Below, one piece after another: positions 42,035 to 51,142 of a DNA stretch of 64,000 nt. The notes under the pieces were generated by a model. That model made no database searches. It was not told the DNA's origin and saw only the letters and a program-made list of their open reading frames with translations. Location of the stretch: the NCBI RefSeq assembly GCF_014204415.1, contig NZ_JACHLE010000001.1:682001-746000 (forward strand), given 5' to 3'. Source of the DNA: Chryseobacterium defluvii. GTDB taxonomy: Bacteria > Bacteroidota > Bacteroidia > Flavobacteriales > Weeksellaceae. Position 1 is the first letter of the stretch. The number at the start of each line of letters is the position of its first letter. A program made the position numbers and the translations under genes.

Positions 42035-42607
42035 ATGAAAAGGTTAATTTTTATAATTATTTCGACACTTTCAATATCTTGTCAGTCTCAAACAATTTCT
42101 TTAGAAGCTGCTGCCCAGTGCTCAATAAATCCAAACTGTTCTGATTACAATTATGAAAAAGACATAAATAATTCTCTGGATAAATATATCGATACATAGA
42201 AAGGAATATATAATGGGAAAATATACGAATTAAAATTCAACAAAAATTTATATGATGAAATGGGAATGAAAAGAGATCGAATAAAAGGTAGAATTCGGAT
42301 TAGTATAACCGATAATTTACCTTTAATTATTTTTGATAATCTTAATGAACCTGATGATTCAAATACTAAATTTTCTGGTTTAGGATTTCAGCCTGATTTA
42401 AAAGCATCTATGATATATTTCGTAGGACCATCACCAAAAGGATGCATAAATTATGGAACTGTATATTTATATATGAAACCAAATACACCAAACTAAATGA
42501 ACATATTTTATTGGTCTGAGCATGACATTGTTGTTGGAGAATGTCCAAGTACTTTTGTACAAACCTTTCCTGAAAAGCAAGTTATAACCTTACAAAGCAA
42601 TAACTGA
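42035..42607 (+). pseudogene. DUF6705-type array copy 5, full length with two in-frame stops
   Basis: ATG at 42035 starts a lipoprotein signal (S-T-L-S-I-S-C), followed by Y-E-K-D-I-N-N-S-L-D-K-Y-I-D-T. Codon 55 is TAG (42197-42199) where the family has Trp of the T-W-K-G block, so a single TGG-to-TAG change. Codon 154 is TAA (42494-42496). The frame then continues (Y-W-S-E-H-D-I-V-V-G-E-C-P-S) to a TGA at 42605-42607. Total length of 190 codons matches the intact copies. Confidence 0.8.
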
Positions 42608-42639
42608 AAATGTAATTTGTATAAAATACAGGCCAATTA

Positions 42640-42713
42640 ATCATACAGATATTATTACTCCAGATTGCCAGTATCATGATGTTAATCCCACTACCGGACT
42701 TACTAAACAGTAA
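42640..42713 (+). pseudogene. 3' remnant of a DUF6705-type gene (array copy 6)
   Basis: A short stretch encodes H-T-D-I-I-T-P-D-C-Q-Y-H-D...L-T-K-Q-TAA, closely matching the end of the copy 4 remnant (T-D-I-I-T-P-D-C). Nothing upstream belongs to it. Confidence 0.7.
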
Positions 42714-42794
42714 ATATTTTGCTTATAATAATGATATTAATATATTTTTTTAATTTCAAAACATATATTAAAAAGAAAAAAATATTATATAGCC

Positions 42795-42822
42795 AAAACC
42801 ATCTTCTAAAGATGGTTTTTTA
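42795..42822 (+). terminator. Terminator closing the DUF6705 array
   Basis: AAAACCATCTT (42795-42805) pairs with AAGATGGTTTT (42809-42819) over a 3-nt loop and is followed by Ts. Confidence 0.88.
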
Positions 42823-42837
42823 TTTCAAACAAATTAC

Positions 42838-42845
42838 TATTTTTG
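42838..42845 (+). promoter_or_regulatory. -7 element for lolD-like gene
   Basis: TATTTTTG, an exact TAnnTTTG match, ends only 4 nt before the ATG at 42850. The transcript would start at or next to the start codon, a leaderless arrangement. Confidence 0.5.
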
Positions 42846-42849
42846 GATT

Positions 42850-43518
42850 ATGATTAAAGCAAGGAATATTCATAAATCTTATGGAGATTTAGAAGTATTG
42901 AAAGGGGTAGATATCCATATAAAAATAGGAGAGGTAGTTTCTATTGTAGGAGAATCAGGGGCAGGGAAATCTACACTTTTACAAATTTTAGGAACTCTGG
43001 ATCAGCCTAGCAGTTCCAAGCAGCATGATACTGAAATAACAATAGCCGGAGAGTCTTTTATCAATATGAATGATAAACAGCTTTCCAAATTCAGAAATCA
43101 GAATATTGGATTTGTTTTCCAGTTCCATCAATTGCTTCCGGAGTTTACTGCTTTGGAAAATGTTTTACTTCCTACAAAGATAGCAGGTGCCAATGAAAAA
43201 GAAGCTGTTGAAAAAGCCTATGCTTTGTTTGAAGACCTGAGGATTGAGCAAAGGCTTCATCATAAACCCAACCAGCTGTCCGGAGGAGAGGCACAAAGAG
43301 TGGCAGTGGCAAGAGCTTTGATCAATTCTCCCAAGATCATTTTTGCAGATGAGCCCACAGGGAATCTTGATTCCAAGAATGCGGATGATCTGCACAGACT
43401 ATTCTTTGATCTCAGGGATAAATATGATCAGACATTTGTGATTGTGACCCATAACCCACACCTTGCTGAAATTACAGATAGAAAATTAGTGATGAAAGAT
43501 GGAATGATTATAGAATAA
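42850..43518 (+). CDS. ABC transporter ATPase, LolD-like
   Basis: A 222-residue cytosolic ATPase of the LolD/MacB/FtsE group, likely powering lipoprotein release or another MacB-type permease. Walker A is G-E-S-G-A-G-K-S-T (about 35-43), the signature is [14 protein letters not shown], and Walker B is [12 protein letters not shown]. The permease is not in this window. The closest annotation is LolD, because LolCE are encoded apart in many Bacteroidota. Confidence 0.85.
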   Translation: MIKARNIHKSYGDLEVLKGVDIHIKIGEVVSIVGESGAGKSTLLQILGTLDQPSSSKQHDTEITIAGESFINMNDKQLSKFRNQNIGFVFQFHQLLPEFTALENVLLPTKIAGANEKEAVEKAYALFEDLRIEQRLHHKPNQLSGGEAQRVAVARALINSPKIIFADEPTGNLDSKNADDLHRLFFDLRDKYDQTFVIVTHNPHLAEITDRKLVMKDGMIIE

Positions 43519-43531
43519 AACACATACACCA

Positions 43532-44107
43532 ATGATGAAACAATTTATTTTCCTATTCCTATTACTCATTCCCTGTTCCAAGATTGAGTCACAAGAAACT
43601 GCTATCCACCTGCCGAAATCCAAAATTCTGGAGATCAAAAACTATGTAAAAGGTAAGAAATATAACCAAGATCTGGCCGTTTTCATCAATTTTAAAATTC
43701 ATTCAGGGAAATACCGTTACTTCGTATATGATTTAAAAAATGATAAGGTTTTACAGCAGGCGGTTGTTGCTCATGGCTCAGGCTCTGTAGTACAAAATTC
43801 GAATACGCTTGCATTCAGCAATATTGAAGGTTCATATCAATCTTCTCTGGGAAAATATGAGATCCGAGAAAGTTATGTAGGGAAATTTGGTAAATCTTAT
43901 CGCCTGCAAGGGCTTGACAGTACAAACAGTAATGCCATGCAGAGGGCTATCGTTTTACATTCTTATTATTGTATCCCGGATAAAGAAAGTGAGCAGCCAG
44001 CCTGTTTAAGTTTAGGATGTCCTATGCTTTCAGCAAATGCTTTTAAACAGTCCGCTCAATATATTGATCATTCAGGAAAGCCTATTATCCTGTATGCGTT
44101 TTATTAA
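43532..44107 (+). CDS. Murein L,D-transpeptidase catalytic domain protein (YkuD_2-like)
   Basis: A 191-residue exported protein (signal MMKQFIFLFLLLIPCSKIESQ) matching the YkuD_2 family. It has Y-F-V-Y-D-L, V-V-A-H-G-S-G, I-V-L-H-S-Y-Y and the catalytic S-L-G-C-P-M-L motif with nucleophilic Cys. It would act on peptidoglycan cross-links or anchor proteins in the periplasm. It starts 13 bp after the LolD-like gene, so probably in the same transcript, and 26 bp before radC. Confidence 0.83.
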   Translation: MMKQFIFLFLLLIPCSKIESQETAIHLPKSKILEIKNYVKGKKYNQDLAVFINFKIHSGKYRYFVYDLKNDKVLQQAVVAHGSGSVVQNSNTLAFSNIEGSYQSSLGKYEIRESYVGKFGKSYRLQGLDSTNSNAMQRAIVLHSYYCIPDKESEQPACLSLGCPMLSANAFKQSAQYIDHSGKPIILYAFY

Positions 44108-44133
44108 TTCTTAACCTATAATTTCATCCAATC

Positions 44134-44811
44134 ATGTCCATAAAAATTCTTGCAATAGACGACAGACCCAGAGAAAAGTTTTTACTGAAAGGTAGAAATT
44201 CAGTATCTGATTCTGAATTATTAGCCATTATTATGGGAAGTGGAAGTAAACAGGAAACCGCTGTGGAATTGGCCCGGAAAATTTTAGCTTCGGTCGATCA
44301 TAATTGGCATCAGTTAAGCTTACTTTCTGTAAAAGATCTGATGAAATTTAAAGGTGTGGGAGAAGTAAAAGCAATCTCTATTGCAACAGCTTTAGAAATT
44401 GGAAGGAGAAGATCCGGACAGGAAGTTTCCGAGAAAACTATAGTTTCTAATAGTGATGATGCTTATCAGGTTTTTAAAAATCAATTATCAGATTTACGGG
44501 CAGAAGAATTCTGGGCGATTTTTCTTAATCAGAGCAATAAAGTAGTTCATATTTCAAAATTAACACAAGGAGGAATCAGCCAATCTGTCGTAGATGTAAG
44601 AATTTTATTCAAAACAGCTCTGGATCATTATTCAACAGGAATCATTATTGCGCATAATCATCCTTCTGGGAGTTTGAAACCAAGCCGGGAAGATATCAAT
44701 ATAACACAGAAAATACAGGAAGCCGGAAAATTTTTAAATGTTCAGCTTCTGGATCACCTGATCATCACACAAAACGCCTATTTTAGTTTTTCAGATGAAG
44801 GATTATTATGA
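44134..44811 (+). CDS. radC: RadC family JAB-domain protein
   Basis: A 225-residue cytosolic protein with an N-terminal helix-hairpin-helix region (F-K-G-V-G-E-V-K-A) and a C-terminal JAB domain with the full metal signature H-N-H-P-S-G...S-x-x-D. Despite its name the biological role is not settled, and repair activity is doubtful. Its last four bases overlap the start of the next gene (ATGA), and it sits in an apparent operon from lolD onward. Confidence 0.9.
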   Translation: MSIKILAIDDRPREKFLLKGRNSVSDSELLAIIMGSGSKQETAVELARKILASVDHNWHQLSLLSVKDLMKFKGVGEVKAISIATALEIGRRRSGQEVSEKTIVSNSDDAYQVFKNQLSDLRAEEFWAIFLNQSNKVVHISKLTQGGISQSVVDVRILFKTALDHYSTGIIIAHNHPSGSLKPSREDINITQKIQEAGKFLNVQLLDHLIITQNAYFSFSDEGLL

Positions 44812-45701
44812 TTAGAAGATTAAAATACCATGAAATTGATTTCGAAAAATATACTGATTGTGTAGAAAACTCCGAACAGAGAAAATATTCTGCATCCAAA
44901 GACTTTCTGAATATCACTTCAGGAAAACAATGGGAAGTTTTGGTATATAACGATTATGAAGCTGTGATGCCTGTTCCTTTTTCAAGAAAGATGGGCTTCA
45001 AAATTGTCATCAATCCTAAATTGTGCCAGCAACTGGGGGTCTTTTCAAAAGAGGACAGTACTAAAATCAATGATCAGTTTCTAAGCTTTTTTGAAGAAAA
45101 ATATATGATCTGGTATTATGCATTCAATGATGCCAATACATTTACCAGAACACTGAAAGAAAGACAGAATTTTCTCATCTATCCGGACAACTATGAAACA
45201 GTAAGACAAAGATACTCTCCCAAAAGAAAACGGAAACTGAGGCTTGATGAAGAAGTAAAACAAAATACAGAAATTCGGGAAGTCCATATAAAAGAGATCT
45301 GGAATTTTGTTTCTGAAAATGCAATAGGGGCAAAAAACGAAAAGGATAAGAATGAATTTTTACAGGCTTTTCTGGATTTTGAAAGTGCAGGCCATCTGAA
45401 AATAACCGCTTTTTATTATAATGAGTCTGTTATTAATGCCATTGCCATATATTATGATGAAAAGACAGCAGTACTTTTAGGGACATTTAATAATAAGGAC
45501 CTTATCAAGCTTTCCGGGGCTTCAGTTATTATAGATCATGTGATCTCAGAAAATATAGAAAATAAGATTTTTGATTTTGAAGGAAGCGAGGTGCCTTCTG
45601 TTGAAGAATTTTTCAGAGGTTTCCGTCCTGAACTGAAGAAATATCCCGTCATTATGAATTCAAAGAAAGACCTTATTAAAAAGTTTATAAAATTTCTATG
45701 A
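44808..45701 (+). CDS. GNAT/FemAB-like acyltransferase, hypothetical
   Basis: A 297-residue protein with two halves that resemble a double GNAT (FemAB-like) fold: an N-terminal V-L-V-Y-N-D-Y-E-A-V-M-P-V-P-F segment and a C-terminal I-N-A-I-A-I-Y-Y-D-E...G-T-F-N...F-D-F-E-G-S-E segment. The latter matches BioF2-like acetyltransferases. It overlaps radC by 4 bp. The substrate is unknown and the fold assignment is from motif layout only. It faces the FkbM gene with a 4-bp gap. Confidence 0.6.
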   Translation: MIRRLKYHEIDFEKYTDCVENSEQRKYSASKDFLNITSGKQWEVLVYNDYEAVMPVPFSRKMGFKIVINPKLCQQLGVFSKEDSTKINDQFLSFFEEKYMIWYYAFNDANTFTRTLKERQNFLIYPDNYETVRQRYSPKRKRKLRLDEEVKQNTEIREVHIKEIWNFVSENAIGAKNEKDKNEFLQAFLDFESAGHLKITAFYYNESVINAIAIYYDEKTAVLLGTFNNKDLIKLSGASVIIDHVISENIENKIFDFEGSEVPSVEEFFRGFRPELKKYPVIMNSKKDLIKKFIKFL

Positions 45702-45705
45702 TCTT

Positions 45706-46488
45706 CTACTTCTTGGCAGCAAATAATACGCTGTCCTTTTCAGACTTTATCTCAAAGCCATATGGCTGGATATCATCACGTAAATCAGAAGGAGTATAAG
45801 GTGTATGGATCTCGATAATGGTATGATCCACAAGCTTAAGCCATGAATTATTTCTGGATAACAATTCCGTTTCTCCGCCTTCAATATCAATTTTGATCAG
45901 GTCTATATGCGAAAGATCATGAGTTCTCATCAGTGTTTCTATCGATAAAGCTTTTACCGGATCACCGTTTTCAGAGATCATCTGATTATAGGAAAGTTCA
46001 TTGTTACCAAAATTAATCATTCCGTCTTCAAAATAAGCTGCTGCATGAATGCAGGTAATGTTTTTAAAAGCTTCCGTATTGACTTTTAACAGTTCGAAGT
46101 TCTCTGAAGAAGCTTCTATAGCATAGATCTTAGAATGAGGGTATTTCAAAGCCAGGTATACAGAGGTCATCCCGATATGAGCACCCAGATCAACAATGAT
46201 TACAGGTTCTTTTTTCAGAAAAGAAAGATGCCTGTCATAAGTCTTTCTCCAGAATACCTCATAAAAAATATCAATATCCCCTTTAAATGTCCTTAAATAG
46301 AACTTAAATTTATTTTTCCCGCTCTTTAAATGATAGACAAAAGTTTCATTATTGTTTAGATCCAGAGTGTTTTTCTTAAACCTTGAACTATATCTTTTAG
46401 AATTGATGATAAGGGCCGTAAATGTTTTAAAGCTGTTGCTTATCCCATTACAGAAGACCAGCTTCGAGATATAATTTTTAAAAGACAT
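45706..46488 (-). CDS. FkbM family methyltransferase
   Basis: A 260-residue SAM-dependent methyltransferase of the FkbM type: motif I V-D-L-G-A-H-I-G, then I-Y-A-I-E-A-S at motif II and L-I-K-I-D-I-E-G-G-E in the core. The N-terminal ~60 residues are basic. FkbM relatives O-methylate sugars or polyketides; the substrate here is unknown, though exported polysaccharide or glycan is typical in Bacteroidota. Confidence 0.85.
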   Translation of the reverse strand: MSFKNYISKLVFCNGISNSFKTFTALIINSKRYSSRFKKNTLDLNNNETFVYHLKSGKNKFKFYLRTFKGDIDIFYEVFWRKTYDRHLSFLKKEPVIIVDLGAHIGMTSVYLALKYPHSKIYAIEASSENFELLKVNTEAFKNITCIHAAAYFEDGMINFGNNELSYNQMISENGDPVKALSIETLMRTHDLSHIDLIKIDIEGGETELLSRNNSWLKLVDHTIIEIHTPYTPSDLRDDIQPYGFEIKSEKDSVLFAAKK

Positions 46489-46514
46489 TTTTAGTTGTTC
46501 AGTGATTAAGACTG

Positions 46515-46522
46515 CAAAATTA
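46515..46522 (-). promoter_or_regulatory. -7 element for FkbM gene
   Basis: The minus strand reads TAATTTTG, 26 nt before the start at 46488. Confidence 0.45.
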
Positions 46523-46640
46523 ATGTAATTATCAAATTTTAAACGAATAACTTCTATTAATTCACTTTTTCATTCGAAGGAGTAAAGAAATATAAGCAAA
46601 TTAAAAAGCTGAAAATAATGAGAAATAGCTAAAATATTAG

Positions 46641-46648
46641 TAATTTTG
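46641..46648 (+). promoter_or_regulatory. -7 element for DUF7935-like gene
   Basis: TAATTTTG lies 12 nt before the ATG at 46661. It excludes the TTG at 46646 as a start, because that codon is inside the promoter. Confidence 0.5.
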
Positions 46649-46660
46649 CCTCCTCAAATT

Positions 46661-47173
46661 ATGACAAGTTTTTCAGGATATCTGCCGTATGCTTTTGCAT
46701 TGATTGTTGCAATACCGTTTCTGGTTTTGCTGAGACAGTTTGTACATACTTATATCAAATTAAAAAACCAGGAAATAAAATTGCTTTCCGTAAAATCAAA
46801 CTCCGAAAACAAAACCCATTCTTATGAAAGAATGACCCTTTTTCTGGAAAGAATGAAGCCTTCCAATCTCGTTCAGAGGTTTGATAAAGGCCTTGCCGTT
46901 CATGAATTTATTTTTCTGACGGAAAAAACCATTAATGAAGAATTTGAGTATAACTCCTCACAACAGCTATATTTAACAAAAAGTTCATGGCAGAATATTG
47001 TGAATTCTAAAAATGCAGTGATAGATTTGCTTCACAAAACTTATGAAAGCTTAAATAACAATCCTGATTTGGATGAATTTAAAACCGTTTTCATTATGAA
47101 CTATATAAATGGTGAAGATTATATCGCAGCCACAATGGAAGATATGAGAAGAGAAATTTTAATAATAGCTTAA
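46661..47173 (+). CDS. Single-pass membrane protein, DUF7935-like
   Basis: The ATG at 46661 is preferred, giving 170 residues. A transmembrane helix (residues ~8-27) is followed by a cytosolic helical domain with E-R-M-T-L-F-L-E-R and E-F-E-Y-N-S-S-Q-Q-L-Y, blocks I associate with DUF7935 of Bacteroidota. The function is unknown. The pyrophosphatase gene starts 23 bp downstream, so cotranscription is likely. Confidence 0.7.
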   Translation: MTSFSGYLPYAFALIVAIPFLVLLRQFVHTYIKLKNQEIKLLSVKSNSENKTHSYERMTLFLERMKPSNLVQRFDKGLAVHEFIFLTEKTINEEFEYNSSQQLYLTKSSWQNIVNSKNAVIDLLHKTYESLNNNPDLDEFKTVFIMNYINGEDYIAATMEDMRREILIIA

Positions 47174-47196
47174 TTAAAAAATAAAACAGATAAATA

Positions 47197-47808
47197 ATGA
47201 TTCCAAATTTTAAAGCACATCCATGGCACGGGATTTCTGCGGGGGAAGATGCGCCCAATGTTGTAAATGTATTTGTGGAAATTGTTCCTTCGGATACTAT
47301 TAAATATGAAGTAGACAAGGAAACCGGATATTTAAAGGTTGACAGACCTCAGAAATTCTCTAATATCATTCCGGCATTATATGGATTTGTTCCAAGAACT
47401 TACTGCCACGACGAAGTAAAAGAACTCGCTGTTGAAATGGGTGCAGATGATGTAACCATGGGTGATCATGACCCATTGGATATCTGTGTACTGAGCTCAC
47501 ACAATATTCATGCAGGAGGAATGCTGATGGAAGCTATTCCAATTGGTGGTTTCAAAATGATTGACGGCGGAGAGGCTGATGATAAGATCGTAGCGGTAAT
47601 GGTAGGTGACCATGCTTTCGGACATTTCAGGGATGTCGCCGAATTGCCTGAAGCAGAAGTAAGAAGACTGATGCACTATTTCCTTACCTATAAAAACCTT
47701 CCGGATGAGCCTGCAAAATGTAGAATCCAGGAAGTATATGGTGCAGAACATGCCAGAAAAGTGATTAGGGCAGCACAGACAGATTACGCCAATAAATTCG
47801 GAGGATAA
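47197..47808 (+). CDS. ppa: Soluble inorganic pyrophosphatase, family I
   Basis: Cytosolic Mg-dependent enzyme hydrolysing pyrophosphate to two phosphates. The 203-residue protein has the family I acidic signature D-H-D-P-L-D-I-C (aspartates binding Mg), the N-terminal E-I-V-P basic and K-Y-E-V-D strands, Y-G-F-V-P and V-G-D-H-A-F. A terminator follows, then the membrane pyrophosphatase gene, so both PPi hydrolases sit side by side. Confidence 0.94.
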   Translation: MIPNFKAHPWHGISAGEDAPNVVNVFVEIVPSDTIKYEVDKETGYLKVDRPQKFSNIIPALYGFVPRTYCHDEVKELAVEMGADDVTMGDHDPLDICVLSSHNIHAGGMLMEAIPIGGFKMIDGGEADDKIVAVMVGDHAFGHFRDVAELPEAEVRRLMHYFLTYKNLPDEPAKCRIQEVYGAEHARKVIRAAQTDYANKFGG

Positions 47809-47829
47809 AATTTCTTTCGATAAAAATAT

Positions 47830-47863
47830 AAAGGGTAAATGAGGTTTCATTTATCCTTTTTTG
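47830..47863 (+). terminator. Terminator after ppa
   Basis: AAAGGGTAAATGA (47830-47842) pairs with TCATTTATCCTTT (47847-47859) with one G-U wobble, followed by Ts. Confidence 0.82.
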
Positions 47864-47976
47864 TTTATAGAATGGGTCTATTATAATATAAATTATATAT
47901 AGGTGTAATATTTTTGGTATTTTCATGAGAATTATTTATTATATTTAATTCTTTATTACTAAAAAAAAGTTAAACT

Positions 47977-50706
47977 ATGGATCTATTTGTGTTAGTACCA
48001 ATTTTTGGTGTGATTGCTTTACTCTATACTTTTATTCAGAGTAACTGGGTAACCAAGCAAAATGCCGGAAATGAAAAAATGAAAATTATCAGCGGACATA
48101 TCGCTGACGGTGCCATGGCCTTTCTGAAAGCCGAGTACAAGATTTTGACCTATTTCGTAGTAATTGTAGCTGTTTTATTGGGCGTAATGGGAATGAGCAA
48201 TGCCAATTCACACTGGAGTATCGGGATTGCTTTTGTTGTCGGGGCAGTATTTTCAGCATTGGCAGGCTTCATTGGAATGAAGATCGCTACGAAAGCCAAT
48301 GTGCGAACTGCAGAAGCTGCAAAAACATCTCTTTCCAAAGCCCTTAAAGTGTCCTTTACAGGAGGTTCTGTAATGGGAATGGGAGTTGCCGGGCTGGCTG
48401 TTTTGGGATTGGGAGCTCTTTTCCTGATCATTAAGCAGATCTTTGCACCCGATGCACCAACAGACTCACATGAAATGGAAAGAGCCATTGAAATTCTTAC
48501 AGGATTTTCCTTAGGGGCAGAATCCATTGCACTGTTTGCAAGAGTTGGAGGCGGTATTTACACAAAAGCTGCAGACGTAGGAGCTGACCTGGTAGGTAAG
48601 GTGGAAGCCGGAATTCCGGAAGATGACCCGCGAAACCCTGCTACTATTGCAGATAACGTGGGAGATAATGTAGGTGATGTTGCAGGAATGGGAGCTGACT
48701 TATTCGGGTCTTATGTAGCAACGGTTCTGGCAACAATGGTACTGGGACGTGAAACCATTTCTGAAGACGCCTTTGGTGGTTTTGCACCTATCTTATTGCC
48801 TATGATGATTGCTGGGACAGGAATTATTTTCTCTATAATAGGCACCTTGTTTGTGAGGATCAATGACAATGAAGGAGCATCTACTTCCAATGTTCAGAAT
48901 GCCCTTAATCTTGGAAACTGGGGAAGTATAGTGATCACGGCCATAGCTTCCTACTTTTTAGTAAACTATATATTGCCGGAAACCATGGTACTGAGAGGTC
49001 ATGAATTTACAAAAATGGGAGTGTTCGGGGCTATTATGGTAGGACTGGTCGTAGGAACTTTAATGAGTATTATTACGGAATATTATACGGCGATGGGTAA
49101 AAAGCCTGTCTCAAGTATCGTAAGACAATCTTCAACAGGACATGCCACCAATATTATCGGCGGACTTTCTGTAGGGATGGAATCTACTTTGCTTCCTATT
49201 ATAGTATTAGCCGGAGGAATTTACGGTTCCTATCTATGTGCAGGCCTTTACGGGGTTGCCATTGCAGCAGCTGGAATGATGGCAACTACAGCCATGCAGC
49301 TGGCTATTGATGCTTTCGGGCCAATTGCGGATAATGCCGGGGGAATTGCCGAAATGAGTGAGCTTCCGAAAGAAGTACGAGAAAAAACAGATATACTGGA
49401 TGCCGTAGGTAATACAACGGCAGCAACCGGAAAAGGATTTGCAATTGCTTCAGCAGCTTTAACGGCTTTGGCCTTATTTGCAGCGTTTGTAGGAATTGCA
49501 GGAATCGATGGAATTGATATTTACAGGGCAGACGTTTTAGCCGGTTTGTTTGTAGGAGGTATGATTCCTTTTATCTTCTCATCTCTGGCGATCACCGCGG
49601 TAGGTAAAGCTGCTATGGCAATGGTAGAGGAAGTAAGAAGACAGTTCCGTGAGATTCCCGGAATTTTGGAAGGAAAAGCCGAGCCTGAATATGAAAAATG
49701 TGTAGCCATTTCTACAGATGCATCCATTAAAAAGATGTTGCTTCCGGGAGCTATAGCCATTATTTCTCCACTTTTGGTAGGATTTATTTTCGGGCCTGAG
49801 GTTTTAGGAGGATTTTTAGCGGGAGCTACCGTAAGCGGTGTTCTAATGGGAATGTTCCAGAATAATGCCGGTGGTGCCTGGGATAATGCCAAAAAATCCT
49901 TTGAAAAAGGAGTTGATATCAACGGACAGACTTATTATAAAGGATCTGAGCCTCATAAAGCATCCGTAACGGGAGATACAGTAGGAGATCCGTTCAAAGA
50001 TACCTCCGGGCCTTCTATGAACATTCTTATCAAATTAATGTCCATAGTCTCATTGGTGATTGCACCTACTTTGGCAAGTCTTCATAAGGATAAGATTGAA
50101 GCCAACAGAAAGGCAAAAATTGAAAGCCTTATAGGAATATCAGGTGTCTATTCTGATACTGCAGAAGGAGTAAAAGCAGCTTTGGCTTCAACTGATATCA
50201 AAGGTCATTTGAATGAAAGCGGAGATTTCGTGTACGAAACCGGAAATATTCAGGAAGTTGAATTAAAAGGAGGCAATAAGATATCCCTTGGTGAAAACAG
50301 CCGTTTATATCAGATGTATAATGCTGTTAAACAAAAAGATCAGGCTGTCCTGGATCCCAACAACTGGTATACTATTGAAAATCTTTATTTTGAAACCGGA
50401 TCAAGTGATCTGAAACCCGGTTCCGAAACTCAGCTGCTTAATCTGGCTGAAATTTTAAATGCTTATCCTGAATTAAAAGTTAAATTAGGCGGATACACAG
50501 ACAATACCGGTAATGAAGAAAGCAATCAGAAGCTCTCTAACTTAAGAGCCCAAACTGCCAAACTTAAATTACTGGAATTGGGAATTGTATCGGACAGGGT
50601 GGAAGCAGAAGGTTATGGTTCTCAGCATCCGGTTTGCGAAGCCAATGATACAGATGAATGTAAAGCTAAGAACAGGAGAATAGACGTACGGGTCCTTTCT
50701 TTGTAA
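47977..50706 (+). CDS. hppA: Ion-translocating membrane pyrophosphatase fused to a C-terminal OmpA domain
   Basis: A 909-residue protein. Residues 1-~740 are an integral membrane pyrophosphatase (about 16 helices) that pumps Na+ and/or H+ with PPi. It shows [20 protein letters not shown] and K-S-F-E-K-G. G478-N-T-T-A482-A has Ala where K+-independent enzymes have Lys, so K+ dependence is predicted. Residues ~795-909 are an OmpA-like peptidoglycan-binding domain ([14 protein letters not shown]). The mPPase C-terminus is extracytoplasmic in known structures, which would place OmpA in the periplasm. Confidence 0.93.
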   Translation: MDLFVLVPIFGVIALLYTFIQSNWVTKQNAGNEKMKIISGHIADGAMAFLKAEYKILTYFVVIVAVLLGVMGMSNANSHWSIGIAFVVGAVFSALAGFIGMKIATKANVRTAEAAKTSLSKALKVSFTGGSVMGMGVAGLAVLGLGALFLIIKQIFAPDAPTDSHEMERAIEILTGFSLGAESIALFARVGGGIYTKAADVGADLVGKVEAGIPEDDPRNPATIADNVGDNVGDVAGMGADLFGSYVATVLATMVLGRETISEDAFGGFAPILLPMMIAGTGIIFSIIGTLFVRINDNEGASTSNVQNALNLGNWGSIVITAIASYFLVNYILPETMVLRGHEFTKMGVFGAIMVGLVVGTLMSIITEYYTAMGKKPVSSIVRQSSTGHATNIIGGLSVGMESTLLPIIVLAGGIYGSYLCAGLYGVAIAAAGMMATTAMQLAIDAFGPIADNAGGIAEMSELPKEVREKTDILDAVGNTTAATGKGFAIASAALTALALFAAFVGIAGIDGIDIYRADVLAGLFVGGMIPFIFSSLAITAVGKAAMAMVEEVRRQFREIPGILEGKAEPEYEKCVAISTDASIKKMLLPGAIAIISPLLVGFIFGPEVLGGFLAGATVSGVLMGMFQNNAGGAWDNAKKSFEKGVDINGQTYYKGSEPHKASVTGDTVGDPFKDTSGPSMNILIKLMSIVSLVIAPTLASLHKDKIEANRKAKIESLIGISGVYSDTAEGVKAALASTDIKGHLNESGDFVYETGNIQEVELKGGNKISLGENSRLYQMYNAVKQKDQAVLDPNNWYTIENLYFETGSSDLKPGSETQLLNLAEILNAYPELKVKLGGYTDNTGNEESNQKLSNLRAQTAKLKLLELGIVSDRVEAEGYGSQHPVCEANDTDECKAKNRRIDVRVLSL

Positions 50707-50726
50707 AAAGTTTAATATAAAAAAAT

Positions 50727-50760
50727 AAAACACACCGCAATTTGTGGTGTGTTTTATTTT
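50727..50760 (+). terminator. Terminator after hppA
   Basis: AAAACACACC (50727-50736) pairs with GGTGTGTTTT (50746-50755), followed by ATTTTT. Confidence 0.82.
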
Positions 50761-50772
50761 TATGCCAGATAC

Positions 50773-51056
50773 ATTTAAACATGACCTTTAAAAATTAACA
50801 AATCAGATTCTTACAGAATGACAAACTATGTAAAAATACCATAAGTAAGATAAATAAATCCCGCTAAGTACCAATTAAATAATTAAACATAATCTTTGTC
50901 ATTCCGGAGGAATCTAAACATGATCTTTAAAAATTAGCAGATTAAATTTTTGCAGAATGACAAACTGTGTGAGTAAATACCATAAGAAAGATAAATAATT
51001 CCTACTGACTGCAAATTAAATAGTCAAGCATAATATTTATCATTCCGAAGGAAGCC
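50773..51056. repeat. Two tandem degenerate copies of a ~140-bp intergenic element
   Basis: Copy A (~50773-50910) and copy B (~50914-51056) share successive blocks: TAAACATGAYCTTTAAAAATTA, GCAGAATGACAAACT or ACAGAATGACAAACT, ATACCATAAG-AAGATAAATAA, ATTAAATA, and TTGTCATTCCG or ATCATTCCG. They are clearly homologous but have drifted. A related fragment occurs at ~24885-24960. The rest of the 436-bp gap (50707-51142) holds the hppA terminator and AT-rich sequence; there is no gene. Confidence 0.8.
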
Positions 51057-51142
51057 AACGAAGTGGTTTTACAAAGTCAATCCAAACAATCCGTCTCAAA
51101 CCCCGTGAAATTTTCACAAAATAACTAGTATTAAAAATAGGG

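Noticed and set aside
38108..42713. Integrated phage or transposon as the cause of the DUF6705 array
   Set aside because: No integrase, transposase, terminal repeat or target-site duplication was found; in-place tandem duplication explains the layout.
47809..47976. Riboswitch or leader between the two pyrophosphatase genes
   Set aside because: Only the ppa terminator and AT-rich sequence are seen; no known aptamer pattern was recognised.
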